Source: Bacillus haynesii (GTDB lineage: Bacteria > Bacillota > Bacilli > Bacillales > Bacillaceae). From it: a DNA stretch of 64,000 nucleotides. Both the position numbers and the translations under genes were made by a program. Below, piece by piece: positions 16,271-24,640 of this stretch; positions within the stretch are counted from its first letter, which is position 1, and each line of letters begins with the position of its first letter. Under the pieces are notes generated by a model. That model had not been told where the DNA came from and did no database searches. It saw only the letters and a list, made by a program, of their open reading frames with translations. Location of the stretch: NCBI RefSeq assembly GCF_001969855.1, contig NZ_MRBL01000017.1, forward strand, positions 62,001-126,000. Reading direction: 5' to 3'.

Positions 16271-16888
16271 ATGGAATTTAACGAGCTTATCGAAATGCGT
16301 CACTCTGCAAATAATTTTCTGGAAGATGTTCAAATCACGGTGAAAGATCTGGAGCCTATCTTTGAGGATATCAAGCTAGCGCCTTCGGCGTTCAATTTAC
16401 AGCATGCAGAGTATAAAGTGATATTGGATAAGGATTTAAAAGAAAAAGTCAGGGAAGCTGCGAACGGCCAATATAAAGTGCATTCAGCCTCTGCTGTGAT
16501 TTTAGTGACGGGAGACCGCTACGCCTACCGGCAAACGGAAAAAATCAACGAAGGCATGAGGGATTTAGGAATGATTAAGGACTTTGAGCTGCAGGAAATG
16601 ATTGAAAACAATACCGATTTTTACGAGTCGCGCGGGGAGCAATTCATGAAGGAAGAGGCGATTCGCAATGCTTCTCTTTCTGCGATGATGTTTATGCTCG
16701 CCGCCAAGAACCGGGGGTGGGACACATGCCCGATGATCGGATTTGACAGCGATCAGGTCCGCGAGTTGCTAGAGATCCCGGATACACATGAAATCGTGCT
16801 CATGATTACGATCGGTAAAGAAAAAGAAAGCAGCCGACGCTTGAGAGGATATCGCAAGCCGGTTAATGAATTTGTTTCTTTCTATTAA
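16271..16888 (+). CDS. Nitroreductase-family flavoprotein, MhqN-like
   Basis: 205 residues. It follows B. subtilis MhqN closely as I recall it: RHSANNFLEDVQITVKDLEP, APSAFNLQHAEYKVILD, NGQYKVHSASAVILVTGDRY, YESRGEQFMKEEAIRNASLS, WDTCPMIGFD and RRLRGYRKPVNEFV. The RxS, SAFNxQ and GY(R)KP segments bind FMN. MhqN acts with quinone and nitro compounds. GGAG lies 11-13 bases before ATG 16271, so translation may be modest. The gene stands alone, not in an mhqNOP operon. A GntR regulator converges on it from the other side. Confidence 0.8.
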   Translation: MEFNELIEMRHSANNFLEDVQITVKDLEPIFEDIKLAPSAFNLQHAEYKVILDKDLKEKVREAANGQYKVHSASAVILVTGDRYAYRQTEKINEGMRDLGMIKDFELQEMIENNTDFYESRGEQFMKEEAIRNASLSAMMFMLAAKNRGWDTCPMIGFDSDQVRELLEIPDTHEIVLMITIGKEKESSRRLRGYRKPVNEFVSFY

Positions 16889-16895
16889 AAAAGGA

Positions 16896-16928
16896 GAGGG
16901 CGCCTTAAGACAGGCAGCCCTCTTTTTC
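16896..16928. terminator. Bidirectional terminator
   Basis: GAGGGC...GCCCTC hairpin followed by five T, between convergent genes. Confidence 0.75.
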
Positions 16929-17625
16929 ATTCTTCCCCGCGATGAGACAGTACTTCAACTAAGTGGTCAAGATCAAGCTGAAGGTGGCGAATCATCGCTT
17001 TTGATGCCTGCTCATCATCTCTTTGTTTCATATGGCGAAAAATTTCCCGATGTTGCTCCAAAATAGCTTCAGCCCGTTTTTCTCCTTCAAAATTCAAAAT
17101 GCGGAAATAATAAATTAATCCTTCCAAATCGTTGAGCTGTTTCCGCAATAGACTGTTTTGTGTATATTGGATAATTAAGTCGTGAAATGTATCATTTAAT
17201 TCGATAATTGTGTTTTGATCCTTGGATTGAAGGATGGCTTCCTCCGTTTTTTGCAAAACGTCTTCAATCGTTTTAAGTTCCTCTGCCGTTGCAATTCTTG
17301 CCGTCAATCCCGCAGCGAATGATTCAAGCGCCGTCCTGCAAAAATAGATTTCTTCAACGTCCTTTATTGTCGGCTGATAGACCTTCACTCTTGAGTCGAT
17401 GACGATGAGCCCCTCTTTTTCCAGAACCCTGATCGCTTCTCTCAAAGGGCTTTTGCTGACGCCGAGCTCCTTGGCTAACTTCGCTTCGGCGATTCGTTCA
17501 CCAGGTTTTAATTTCCCTTCAAATATCATTCGCTTAATCGCGTGGTAGGATTGTTCATAAAACGGTTTTGGTTTTTCAATCACGCTTCTCATCCTCGTAT
17601 TCGTTCTCATTTCGTATTTTACCAC
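16927..17625 (-). CDS. GntR-family regulator, FadR/FCD subfamily
   Basis: About 218-232 residues. The winged HTH contains QSYHAIKRMIFEGKLKPGER, KLAKELGVSKSPLREAIRVL and EKEGLIVIDSR; a helical FCD ligand domain follows (about 95-225, with the metal-type ELNDTFHDLI and LEQHREIF segments). Starts at GTG 17625 (GAGGGAA upstream) and GTG 17583 (GAGGATGAG upstream) are both plausible. It lies just downstream of the TauE-like exporter in the same direction, 79 bp apart, so it probably controls that gene in response to a small carboxylate or sulfonate. Confidence 0.85.
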   Translation of the reverse strand: MVKYEMRTNTRMRSVIEKPKPFYEQSYHAIKRMIFEGKLKPGERIAEAKLAKELGVSKSPLREAIRVLEKEGLIVIDSRVKVYQPTIKDVEEIYFCRTALESFAAGLTARIATAEELKTIEDVLQKTEEAILQSKDQNTIIELNDTFHDLIIQYTQNSLLRKQLNDLEGLIYYFRILNFEGEKRAEAILEQHREIFRHMKQRDDEQASKAMIRHLQLDLDHLVEVLSHRGEE

Positions 17626-17704
17626 AGGTTCCCTCGTTATCTCCCACTATAACCACTCCAAGTGCAGGATAAACAAAATGCCCGGCCGCAAGCCGGGCAC
17701 TGAA

Positions 17705-18442
17705 TTAAAATAAGAGAATGAACCCTGAAACAGCGGGAGTTAAAAATAAACCCGATTTCAAGACGGCTTTCGGCAGGACATTGGTGAATTTAGCCCCGAC
17801 ATATGCGCCGCACATCGTACCCGCCAAGATTTTGACCAATAGAATATAATCGACAAATCCCTCTGAAATATAGCCGGCCCCTCCGCCTAACGAGAGCGGA
17901 ATAATGACGAGCATCGTCGTTCCTACGGAATGGCGAATCGACAGGTTCAGCATCATCATCAACCCGATTTGAATAAAAGGCGCAGAGCCGATTCCGAACG
18001 TTCCGGAAAGGACGCCGGCCACGATTCCCAATAAAATGGCCTTGATCCAAAAGGCAAGGTTCGTTTCCTGGGCAGCTTCTTTTTCTTTCAAAAAGAATAA
18101 TCTGATTAAAATCAGGATGGCTGATAAAAATAACATTCCTGCGGTCATATAATGCAATGAACTTGAAGGTATCAGAGAAGTCAGCTTAGCCCCTACAAAG
18201 GATCCGGCTGCAGCAAAACAGCCGACGGTTAAGCCGATTTTCAGCTTGATATTTCCTTCGCGAAAGTGGCTGTACGTGCCTGATAAACTCGTAAAAGCCA
18301 TGCCGGCCAGAGACGTTCCCAATGCTGTATGAATCGGAATGTGAAACAGCATCGTTAACAGCGCGATGACGAATCCGGCTCCACCGGCCCCGACAAAGCC
18401 AAGCACAAGACCTAATAAAAACATAACCAACACAATCAACAT
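17705..18442 (-). CDS. TauE/SafE-family sulfite/organosulfonate exporter-like permease
   Basis: 245 residues with eight or so hydrophobic helices in two halves. Each half begins with the family glycine pattern: GLVLGFVGAGGAGFVIALL (about 11-29) and GIVAGVLSGTFGIGSAPFIQ (about 139-158). ATG 18442 follows AAAGGAGAAG. Family members move sulfite, sulfoacetate and similar anions. Its neighbour is an FCD-GntR regulator, and an inverted-repeat operator lies upstream. Confidence 0.8.
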   Translation of the reverse strand: MLIVLVMFLLGLVLGFVGAGGAGFVIALLTMLFHIPIHTALGTSLAGMAFTSLSGTYSHFREGNIKLKIGLTVGCFAAAGSFVGAKLTSLIPSSSLHYMTAGMLFLSAILILIRLFFLKEKEAAQETNLAFWIKAILLGIVAGVLSGTFGIGSAPFIQIGLMMMLNLSIRHSVGTTMLVIIPLSLGGGAGYISEGFVDYILLVKILAGTMCGAYVGAKFTNVLPKAVLKSGLFLTPAVSGFILLF

Positions 18443-18474
18443 GTTGCTTCTTCTCCTTTATGAATAACTGATTT

Positions 18475-18510
18475 TATACAATCTTAAGGTCGACGGTATC
18501 TGGTCGACCG
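18475..18510 (-). promoter_or_regulatory. Promoter and candidate GntR operator for the TauE-like gene
   Basis: On the minus strand a TATAAA -10 lies near 18475-18480. GGTCGAC (18488-18494) and GGTCGACC (18502-18509) form repeated, self-complementary sites over the -35 region, fitting an FCD-GntR repressor. Confidence 0.45.
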
Positions 18511-18618
18511 AAATCAATAACAACATCTTACTCTATTATTTCTATATTGACAAGACGGCCGAGAGGGCATATGTCGTCTACTTTTATTTTTTTAGCCAAG
18601 TTAAAGGACATTCCTGTT

Positions 18619-18676
18619 GACAAATCAGCCAATTTGTAATTATGATAGTTACATCAAGTGTAACGAAATTTGTTAC
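18619..18676 (+). promoter_or_regulatory. Promoter with three GTTAC/GTAAC half-sites
   Basis: TTGACA near 18618-18623 is followed by TTATGAT about 17 bases on. Three half-sites at 12-bp steps, GTTAC (18648-18652), GTAAC (18660-18664) and GTTAC (18672-18676), cover the -10 and start region. A repressor could bind one helical face. Confidence 0.5.
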
Positions 18677-18711
18677 AGATCGAGATTGAAACATTCAGGA
18701 GGAATTCGAAT

Positions 18712-19587
18712 ATGAAAATGTTAGTAACGGGGGCAACCGGAAAATTAGGATCGAAAATTGTGGAAAAACTGCTGGAAACTGTACCGGCGGATCAGCTGGC
18801 GGTCAGCGTGCGCAATCCGGAAAAAGCGGAAGCGCTCCGGGCGCGCGGGGTCGATGTGCGCCACGGGGATTTTGACCGCCCGGAAACATTGGAATCCGCA
18901 TTTCAAGGCATTGACCGTCTGCTGATCATCTCTGCGGATGGAGATAATGAAACGAGAATCCGGCAGCACGGCAATGCGGTAGCTGCCGCAGAGCGCTCCG
19001 GAGTTCGGTTTATCGCTTATACGAGCATTGCGAATGCCCGTGAAAGCAAAAACTTCCTTGCGCCGACTCACAAAGCAACTGAAGAAGCGATTTTGAAAAC
19101 GGGGATTCCTTACTCCTTCTTGCGCAATAACTGGTACTTGGAAAATGAAATGTCGAGTATTCAAGGCGTTTTGGCGGGAGCCCCTTGGGTGACATCAGCA
19201 GAGAATGGCAAGGTGGGCTGGGCGCTGCAGCAGGATTACGCGGATGCAGCGGCAGCGGTTCTGTCCGGCGAAGGCCACGAAAACACCGTCTACGAACTTT
19301 CAGGCGAATTATTAACCCAGGAAGAAATCGCTTCAGCCCTTGGAGAAGTATTGGGTAAAGAAGTACCCGTTCAGCATGTTGACGATGCTGCCTATCGCGA
19401 TATCATGAAAAATGCCGGTGTACCCGATTTTCTGATTCCGATGGTTGTTGACATCCAAAAAGGAATTCGTGAAGGCACACTTGAAGTCTCAAGCGATGAC
19501 TTTGAAAAAGTGCTCGGCCGTCCGGTCACTCCAATTAAAGAAGGATTGGCTCAAATCGTTGGAGGAATCTCAGAAGCGAAGTCATAA
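18712..19587 (+). CDS. NAD(P)H:quinone reductase-like atypical SDR (QorB/NmrA type)
   Basis: 291 residues from ATG 18712 behind CAGGAGGAATTC. It begins MKMLVTGATGKLGSKIVEKL (Rossmann GxxGxxG), then AVSVRNPEKAEALRARGVDV and HGDFDRPETLESAFQGIDRL. This layout, with YTSIANARES and FLRNNWYLEN, is that of the E. coli QorB (YtfG) group of quinone oxidoreductases. Its promoter carries a repeated operator, pointing to induction by electrophiles. It stands alone and ends at a strong terminator. Confidence 0.8.
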   Translation: MKMLVTGATGKLGSKIVEKLLETVPADQLAVSVRNPEKAEALRARGVDVRHGDFDRPETLESAFQGIDRLLIISADGDNETRIRQHGNAVAAAERSGVRFIAYTSIANARESKNFLAPTHKATEEAILKTGIPYSFLRNNWYLENEMSSIQGVLAGAPWVTSAENGKVGWALQQDYADAAAAVLSGEGHENTVYELSGELLTQEEIASALGEVLGKEVPVQHVDDAAYRDIMKNAGVPDFLIPMVVDIQKGIREGTLEVSSDDFEKVLGRPVTPIKEGLAQIVGGISEAKS

Positions 19588-19603
19588 TCAATAATATTCG
19601 AAA

Positions 19604-19642
19604 GAGTGATGAACAAGTGTACAGTGTTCATCACTCTTTTTT
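19604..19642. terminator. Strong bidirectional terminator
   Basis: GAGTGATGAACA/TGTTCATCACTC arms followed by seven T, between convergent genes. Confidence 0.85.
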
Positions 19643-20238
19643 TAAAGATAGATAACTAAAAAACTTACCACAATCACCGCGCATACTTTATAGCCCAAGT
19701 TACCTTTATTAAATAAGTAAAATATCGACTGGATTCCGGAGCTAATGATGAAGGCATAAAAAAAGTGTTCAAATGTAAAGTGAAAACCGCGAAATATAAA
19801 TTGCATGAAAAGGGCGACACCGGTCAGGTAAAACCAGCCATGATCATCTAACATTTTTTTTAATTCGGATTTAGCTTCATCAGCGGAAGATATAGAAACA
19901 GATTCAGTCGACAGCTCCCTTTTTAAAAGCCTGCCACGAGAACCGAGATCCCTAAAATAAATAGAATAATTGCTTCGAACATCATATACCTCCGTTTCAT
20001 TATCAAATAAAAATCCGTCGGGGCGATACCGGTCAGGGAACGGCCATTGTTGATTATTTAAAAAACAATCTCCATAAGAGTAAAAAATATTTAAAGGCGC
20101 TTTTAGCGGGCATAAAAAGACAGGCGGGTGCGGCTGCTTGAGAAGAAAAACTGAAAGCTGATGGCAGCGCACGAATTTGCAGTGTGTATTAACTGGTAAA
20201 GAGCATTCGATAGTATCCTCTTTTCTATTAAAACTCAC
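19642..20238 (-). CDS. Hypothetical membrane-associated protein
   Basis: From GTG 20238 (CAGGTG 7 bases upstream) about 198 residues. The N-terminal half is Cys/Pro/His-rich (HCKFVRCHQLSVFLLKQPHP, PVFLCPLKAPLNIFYSYG). A charged middle (LKRELSTESVSISSADEAKS) follows, and two or three hydrophobic helices at the C terminus (from about residue 140). It follows the DUF1648 gene by 17 bp and probably belongs to one operon. I recognise no family. The longer frame starting inside the upstream gene is unlikely to be used. Confidence 0.5.
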   Translation of the reverse strand: MSFNRKEDTIECSLPVNTHCKFVRCHQLSVFLLKQPHPPVFLCPLKAPLNIFYSYGDCFLNNQQWPFPDRYRPDGFLFDNETEVYDVRSNYSIYFRDLGSRGRLLKRELSTESVSISSADEAKSELKKMLDDHGWFYLTGVALFMQFIFRGFHFTFEHFFYAFIISSGIQSIFYLFNKGNLGYKVCAVIVVSFLVIYL

Positions 20239-20255
20239 AAATATGCACCTGACCG

Positions 20256-20762
20256 TTATTTGATTTTCCTTTGCTGTATTAAACTTACGGCCACAAGCAT
20301 GACAGTGCCGAGTAAGGCAACCGGAAGAAACCACCCGCCAAATCCGCTTCCCCAGTCTAAAGCGATTAACACGGATTCAATTAATATGAGAGAAAAAATG
20401 ATTAAGCATGCATTTTTTAAGCGGTTGATCAACTTTCGACTGAGCAGATAGAAGTGTTCGGCGTTTGTTTCATTGAGGCGCTTTGGATGATTGTGAATCT
20501 CAGGGTGCTTTTCTAGGAACTGTATGAACAGAAGGATAAGTAATCCGATTCCCGGCAAAATGAAAAGCTCCCATTTTGACCCCCAGCGATCCACTTCACC
20601 GAGTGCGTTGTAATGTGCGGGCACTTTTTCGGGGAGCGATCCCCAGACAACGGCCAAAAAGATGATCGATCCCAGATAAAAGAAATAGCCAAATGTGTTC
20701 CAAACCCGTTCTCCTTTTGTCTTTTCAATTTTGATGTGAAAACCGTCGGCTCTGTTTGGCAT
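20256..20762 (-). CDS. DUF1648-domain membrane protein
   Basis: 168 residues, ATG 20762 behind AAAGGAGGGATC. A first membrane helix is followed by SLPEKVPAHYNALGEVDRWG, the DUF1648 signature (lP..vp.Hwn..GevDrwgsK). Three more hydrophobic helices follow. DUF1648 proteins include SdpI-like immunity factors and YhdT-like proteins. This one has only the first SdpI-like half, so a role in signal-linked immunity is possible but not shown. Confidence 0.7.
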   Translation of the reverse strand: MPNRADGFHIKIEKTKGERVWNTFGYFFYLGSIIFLAVVWGSLPEKVPAHYNALGEVDRWGSKWELFILPGIGLLILLFIQFLEKHPEIHNHPKRLNETNAEHFYLLSRKLINRLKNACLIIFSLILIESVLIALDWGSGFGGWFLPVALLGTVMLVAVSLIQQRKIK

Positions 20763-20856
20763 ATGTGATCCCTCCTTTAGTTTTAAGTACGGTTTGACCC
20801 ATGAGAAAGTTCGGGGTTTTTGCCTGCTGGAAGTGGGTATATTTGCAATGAGTCAA

Positions 20857-20910
20857 GGCAATGTTAAGGGAATGTAAATCGTCAGCCGGCAATGTTAAGT
20901 TATTGTAAAT
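20857..20910 (-). promoter_or_regulatory. Two PhoP-like boxes upstream of the Na+/Pi cotransporter
   Basis: A 23-bp direct repeat (20857-20879 and 20888-20910, period 31) reads on the minus strand TTTACA-N5-TTAACA twice, matching the PhoP box TT(A/T)ACA repeated every 11 bp. It lies upstream of a promoter (TTTACA 20928-20933, 17 bp, CATAAT 20951-20956) for the gene at 21003. Confidence 0.55.
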
Positions 20911-21002
20911 TTTCGATTTGAATCGTTTACATAGGCTTTAATCTCCATCATAATCATAGTGTTTGGTTTGTAGATTTATGTCGAATTAGGGGGGCAACGA
21001 CT

Positions 21003-22637
21003 TTGGAAATAGATGTGCAGAAATTGCTTTTTGAATTCATTGGAGGTCTCGGGATTTTTCTTCTTGGTATTAAGTTTATGGGAGAAGGACTCCAAAAATC
21101 AGCCGGAGATAAGCTGAGAGACATTTTAGATCGTTTTACAAGCAACCCTCTGATGGGTGTTTTGGCAGGTATAATTGTTACGGTTTTAATTCAAAGCAGT
21201 TCCGGCACGACCGTTATCACTGTCGGTCTCGTCAGCGCCGGCTTTATGACCCTCCGCCAGGCGATCGGCGTCATTATGGGTGCGAACATCGGAACAACGG
21301 TCACGGCATTTATTATCGGTTTTGACGTTGGTGCATATGCGCTTCCGATCCTCGCCATTGGTTCGTTTTTGCTGTTTTTCTTAAAGAGCAAAAAATTTCA
21401 GAACCTCGGACAGGTTCTGTTTGGATTTGGTGCGCTTTTCTATGGTTTGGAATTAATGAGCAGCGGAATGAAGCCGCTTCGGACGGTTGAAGCTTTTCAT
21501 GATTTAACAGTCAGCATGAGTACGAACCCTGTTCTCGGTGTGCTTGTCGGTACGCTTTTCACCGTTCTCGTCCAAAGTTCAAGTGCAACCATCGGGATCC
21601 TGCAAGGGCTGTTTGCCGATTCATTAATAGATCTAAACGGCGCTCTGCCTGTATTATTCGGAGACAATATCGGTACGACAATTACCGCCGTACTGGCATC
21701 TCTTGGCGCCTCCGTCGCAGCGAGACGGGCTGCGGCCGTTCACGTATTGTTTAACCTGATTGGAACGGCAATCTTCCTGATTTTGCTGAAGCCGTTCACA
21801 GCTTTGATTTTAATGCTTCAATCCTCTATAGGACTGGACCCTAAGATGGTGATTGCGTTTGCCCACGGGATTTTTAATACGTCGAATACGCTGATTCAGC
21901 TTCCGTTTGTCGGCATATTGGCTTTGATCGTTACGAAGCTTATTCCGGGCAAAGATTCGGTTGTGGACTATAAAGCAACACATCTGGACCCGCTGTTCAT
22001 TCAGCAGTCTCCTTCAATTGCGCTGGGACAGGCGAAAGAAGAAGTATTGCGCATGGGTGAATTTGCGGTAAAGGGACTTGAGGAAACAAAAGAGTTTTTT
22101 AATACAAAACAGGCAAAACATGCGCAAAGCGCTTTTCAAATAGAAGATGCGATTAACAATTTGGACAGGAAGATAACCGATTACTTGATCGAGCTGTCAG
22201 CCACTACGCTTTCAGAACAAGAATCTGAAGAACATCATATGTTAATGGACACAGTCAGAGACATTGAAAGAATCGGCGATCACTTTGAAAACTTGGTTGA
22301 GCTTGGTGAGTACCAGCAATCCAACAGGGTGAAAATTTCCGAAGCGGCAATGGCTGATTTAACGGAAATGCTTGACCTGACCATTTCCACTGTTAAGGAG
22401 TCCATCACTGCTCTTGGGGAAAATAACGAAGATGCCGCAAGACGTGTAGTCGAAAAAGAAAATCAAATTGATAAAATGGAACGCAAGCTTCGCAAAAAGC
22501 ACATTCTTCGCTTAAACGACGGATTATGCAGCGGACAAGCCGGCGTGATCTTCGTCGATATCACCAGCAACCTGGAAAGGATCGGCGACCATGCCGTCAA
22601 TATTGCAGAAGCTGTTTTAGGAGAAGAAAAGCATTAA
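21003..22637 (+). CDS. Na+/phosphate cotransporter family protein with PhoU-like tail (NptA/YqeW type)
   Basis: 544 residues from TTG 21003 behind GGGGGGCAACGAC. Two inverted Na_Pi_cotrans repeats (about 8-150 and 165-310) carry the signature QSSSGTT (about 61) and QSSSAT (about 190). The C-terminal 200 residues are PhoU-like helices (VRDIERIGDHFENLVELG and ITSNLERIGDHAVNIAEAV), which in this family probably gate transport. The inferred role is sodium-driven phosphate movement across the membrane. PhoP-like boxes upstream suggest phosphate control. The start is supported by position and by the family opening FIGGLGIFLLGIKFMGEGL. Confidence 0.85.
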   Translation: MEIDVQKLLFEFIGGLGIFLLGIKFMGEGLQKSAGDKLRDILDRFTSNPLMGVLAGIIVTVLIQSSSGTTVITVGLVSAGFMTLRQAIGVIMGANIGTTVTAFIIGFDVGAYALPILAIGSFLLFFLKSKKFQNLGQVLFGFGALFYGLELMSSGMKPLRTVEAFHDLTVSMSTNPVLGVLVGTLFTVLVQSSSATIGILQGLFADSLIDLNGALPVLFGDNIGTTITAVLASLGASVAARRAAAVHVLFNLIGTAIFLILLKPFTALILMLQSSIGLDPKMVIAFAHGIFNTSNTLIQLPFVGILALIVTKLIPGKDSVVDYKATHLDPLFIQQSPSIALGQAKEEVLRMGEFAVKGLEETKEFFNTKQAKHAQSAFQIEDAINNLDRKITDYLIELSATTLSEQESEEHHMLMDTVRDIERIGDHFENLVELGEYQQSNRVKISEAAMADLTEMLDLTISTVKESITALGENNEDAARRVVEKENQIDKMERKLRKKHILRLNDGLCSGQAGVIFVDITSNLERIGDHAVNIAEAVLGEEKH

Positions 22638-22638
22638 A

Positions 22639-22664
22639 AACCGGGAGTCATTCCGGTTTTTTGT
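22639..22664 (+). terminator. Rho-independent terminator
   Basis: ACCGGGA/TTCCGGT arms followed by TTTTTTGTTTT. Confidence 0.75.
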
Positions 22665-22785
22665 TTTGTAGGCCTTTGTTATCACAGTGTGACATTTTTA
22701 CTAAATTGTGCGCGAAAAGGAAGAACATTCTTCTTCTGGAGACCTAAATCAAGTATAATAGTTTTATTCTTTAGGAGGTATTAAG

Positions 22786-23046
22786 ATGCAGAAATACAGA
22801 AGAAGAAACACTACGGCCTTTACGGTTATGTCATATTTCACATTTTTCGCGGGGGTCTTTTTGTTCGGTATCGGCCTATACAATGCGGACAATTTGCAGC
22901 TCAATGAAAAAGGCTATTACATAGCCGTGATGATTTTAGTGGCGGTCGGCGCGATTTTAACCCAGAAAGTGACGAGAGATAACGCCGAGGACAATGAAAT
23001 CATTGCGGAGCAGGAGAGAAGACAGAATTTGTCTAGTGGTGAGTGA
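22786..23046 (+). CDS. YiaA/YiaB two-helix membrane protein
   Basis: 86 residues behind TTAGGAGGTATTAAG. Two hydrophobic helices (about 14-32 and 44-60) separated by GLYNADNLQLNEKGYY match the YiaAB two-helix domain. The tail is acidic and probably cytoplasmic. Function is unknown. A terminator hairpin GAAGGCATC/GATGCCTTC follows at once (23054-23080). Confidence 0.65.
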   Translation: MQKYRRRNTTAFTVMSYFTFFAGVFLFGIGLYNADNLQLNEKGYYIAVMILVAVGAILTQKVTRDNAEDNEIIAEQERRQNLSSGE

Positions 23047-23053
23047 TTGTGGA

Positions 23054-23084
23054 GGAAGGCATCAGAGGATGCCTTCTTTATTTT
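23054..23084. terminator. Bidirectional terminator
   Basis: GAAGGCATC/GATGCCTTC hairpin with a T run, between convergent genes. Confidence 0.75.
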
Positions 23085-23539
23085 TTGGTGTTTAAAATAT
23101 TTTTGTATTTACTTTCTAGTAAGACATCAATCATTCCAATAATTTTTGTATGGTTCGATTTTTTTCTAAAGTGTAAAAAGTTTTGATCTTTGTTTCTTTG
23201 CGATTTAGTGATCGTGCCGAACACCCAGATGGAGCTGGCTAAAAGTAATATTGTTAATACCAAAGGAAAAATAGTATGCTCGATGTCATATATGGAAACG
23301 ATTTGACCAGAAAATATAGCAGTTATAATGCTGGCGGTGAAGGAGCTGTAAAGCGAAGCTTTTATCACGTGGCTGATTTTTAGTGTTGGACCCGAAAAAT
23401 AAACTTTCAACCTGTTTAGCGTGGATAAATCTTGTTTTTCGAGATATGCCATCAGCTCTTTATCGTTTTCAGCTTTTGATATCAATAGAGTTTCAGCGGT
23501 TTGTTTTGTTTCTTCGAATAATTGTTTGTCTGTTTGCAT
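23078..23539 (-). CDS. Tandem paralogue 1: small membrane protein, possible immunity protein
   Basis: 153 residues from ATG 23539 with AAGAAGGG upstream. Layout: MQTDKQLFEETKQTAETLL helix, LxxYLEKQDLSTLNRLKVYFSGP core, two hydrophobic helices (about 68-88 and 97-117), and a C-terminal basic part with KIIGMIDVLLESKYKNIL. Two genes upstream have the same plan (D-K-Q-x-F start, TLNQLKIYFSxPSF core, AxxSGQ in helix 1, xIxxMIDxxLxxxYKK end). Three copies in a row behind a small hydrophobic peptide suggest bacteriocin immunity, but no homologue is recognised. Confidence 0.6.
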   Translation of the reverse strand: MQTDKQLFEETKQTAETLLISKAENDKELMAYLEKQDLSTLNRLKVYFSGPTLKISHVIKASLYSSFTASIITAIFSGQIVSIYDIEHTIFPLVLTILLLASSIWVFGTITKSQRNKDQNFLHFRKKSNHTKIIGMIDVLLESKYKNILNTKK

Positions 23540-23578
23540 GTCTTTTGCCCTTCTTTTTTGTTTAATTGATAGAGAATC

Positions 23579-23606
23579 AAAGCAGAGGTGAGTGTTCCTC
23601 TGCTTT
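23579..23606 (-). terminator. Hairpin between paralogues 2 and 1
   Basis: AAAGCAGAGG/CCTCTGCTTT hairpin directly after the stop of paralogue 2, probably an attenuating terminator. Confidence 0.6.
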
Positions 23607-24053
23607 CTAATTGAATTCTTTTTTAAAACGTTCATCTAAAATAAAATCAATCATACCCGTGATTCTGGAATATTCCGCTCTTTTTTGGAAGTGCAGGATT
23701 GTTTGCATTGGTCCTTTTCGCGAGGAAATCAGCATCTTGGCGATCCAAAGAAAAGAGAAGATCAGATAGAACATGAAGAAGTATGAAAATAGCCTTGAAA
23801 GACCATGGTTGAGGGAGGAGACTTGACCAGATAAAAAGGCCGCCATAATGACAGCAGTCATACTGCTAAAAAAAATGCCTTTAATAAAATATGTTAATGT
23901 AAAACTGGGGTTTGAAAAATAGATTTTTAGCTGATTTAATGTAACAGAACTTTGATTTGCAAGGTATGTAAGCAGCTCTTCGTCACTTTTGTGAGACTCA
24001 AGGAGTTTGGCTGTATGTTCAGCTTTTTGAAATAATTGTTTTTCGTTTCTCAT
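23607..24053 (-). CDS. Tandem paralogue 2: small membrane protein, possible immunity protein
   Basis: 148 residues from ATG 24053, with AGGAGTGACC about 10 bases upstream. It has MRNEKQLFQKAEHTAKLLES, YLANQSSVTLNQLKIYFSNP, two hydrophobic helices with AAFLSGQVSSL between them, and SRITGMIDFILDERFKKEFN at the end. Identity with the flanking paralogues is strongest in the YFSNPSF core and the C-terminal MID helix. The helices diverge more, as expected if they face different partners. Confidence 0.6.
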   Translation of the reverse strand: MRNEKQLFQKAEHTAKLLESHKSDEELLTYLANQSSVTLNQLKIYFSNPSFTLTYFIKGIFFSSMTAVIMAAFLSGQVSSLNHGLSRLFSYFFMFYLIFSFLWIAKMLISSRKGPMQTILHFQKRAEYSRITGMIDFILDERFKKEFN

Positions 24054-24089
24054 TGGATGGTCACTCCTATTCATAAAAAACATGAGATT

Positions 24090-24557
24090 TTATTGGTTCG
24101 GTATATTTTTTAATGCCTTTTTGTATTTTTGTTGTAAAACATAATCAATCATTTTTACGATACGTGCAAACTCGGCTTTCTTGGAAAAGTATGTAATGAA
24201 TTGAATCGGCTTTTTTTTCAGGATGACAAGCTGTTTAAGCACCCAGAATAAACACCCCGTAAATATGATAGCTAATATTATAATGGAGATGCCGGAAACG
24301 AAAGGGAATATCGAATCTGCTTGACCAGAAAGAATTGCAGTTATGAAGGAAGCCAATATTATACTGAAAAATGCTGCACTGATGAAATAATGAAGCGCAA
24401 ATGAAGGATCTGAGTAATAGATTTTCAGTTGATTTAAGGTTAATGAATCTTGTTTAGCGAGAAAGTCTAATAACTCTTCGTCGCTCTTATCACGGTAAGT
24501 TTTAAGGGTTTTGGCTGTATTTTGCGTTTCAATGAATACTTGTTTGTCTGTGTTCAA
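24090..24557 (-). CDS. Tandem paralogue 3: small membrane protein, possible immunity protein
   Basis: 155 residues. TTG 24557 is preferred over ATG 24572 because GGAGGT lies 7 bases before it and the protein then starts MNTDKQVFIETQNTAKTL like its paralogues. It contains LAKQDSLTLNQLKIYYSDPS, two hydrophobic helices with TAILSGQADSIFP between, and FARIVKMIDYVLQQKYKKAL. It is first of the three genes and lies just behind the terminator of the hydrophobic peptide gene. Confidence 0.6.
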   Translation of the reverse strand: MNTDKQVFIETQNTAKTLKTYRDKSDEELLDFLAKQDSLTLNQLKIYYSDPSFALHYFISAAFFSIILASFITAILSGQADSIFPFVSGISIIILAIIFTGCLFWVLKQLVILKKKPIQFITYFSKKAEFARIVKMIDYVLQQKYKKALKNIPNQ

Positions 24558-24597
24558 TGTTAATACCTCCATGATACTTTATATATTAAAGATTTGG

Positions 24598-24640
24598 AAA
24601 AACTGCATAAATACATTATATTATGTATTTATGCAGTTTT
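24598..24640 (-). terminator. Strong terminator between the hydrophobic peptide and the three paralogues
   Basis: A 17-bp stem, AAACTGCATAAATACAT with ATGTATTTATGCAGTTT, is followed on the minus strand by TTTTT. The peptide's stop codon lies inside the stem. Confidence 0.8.
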
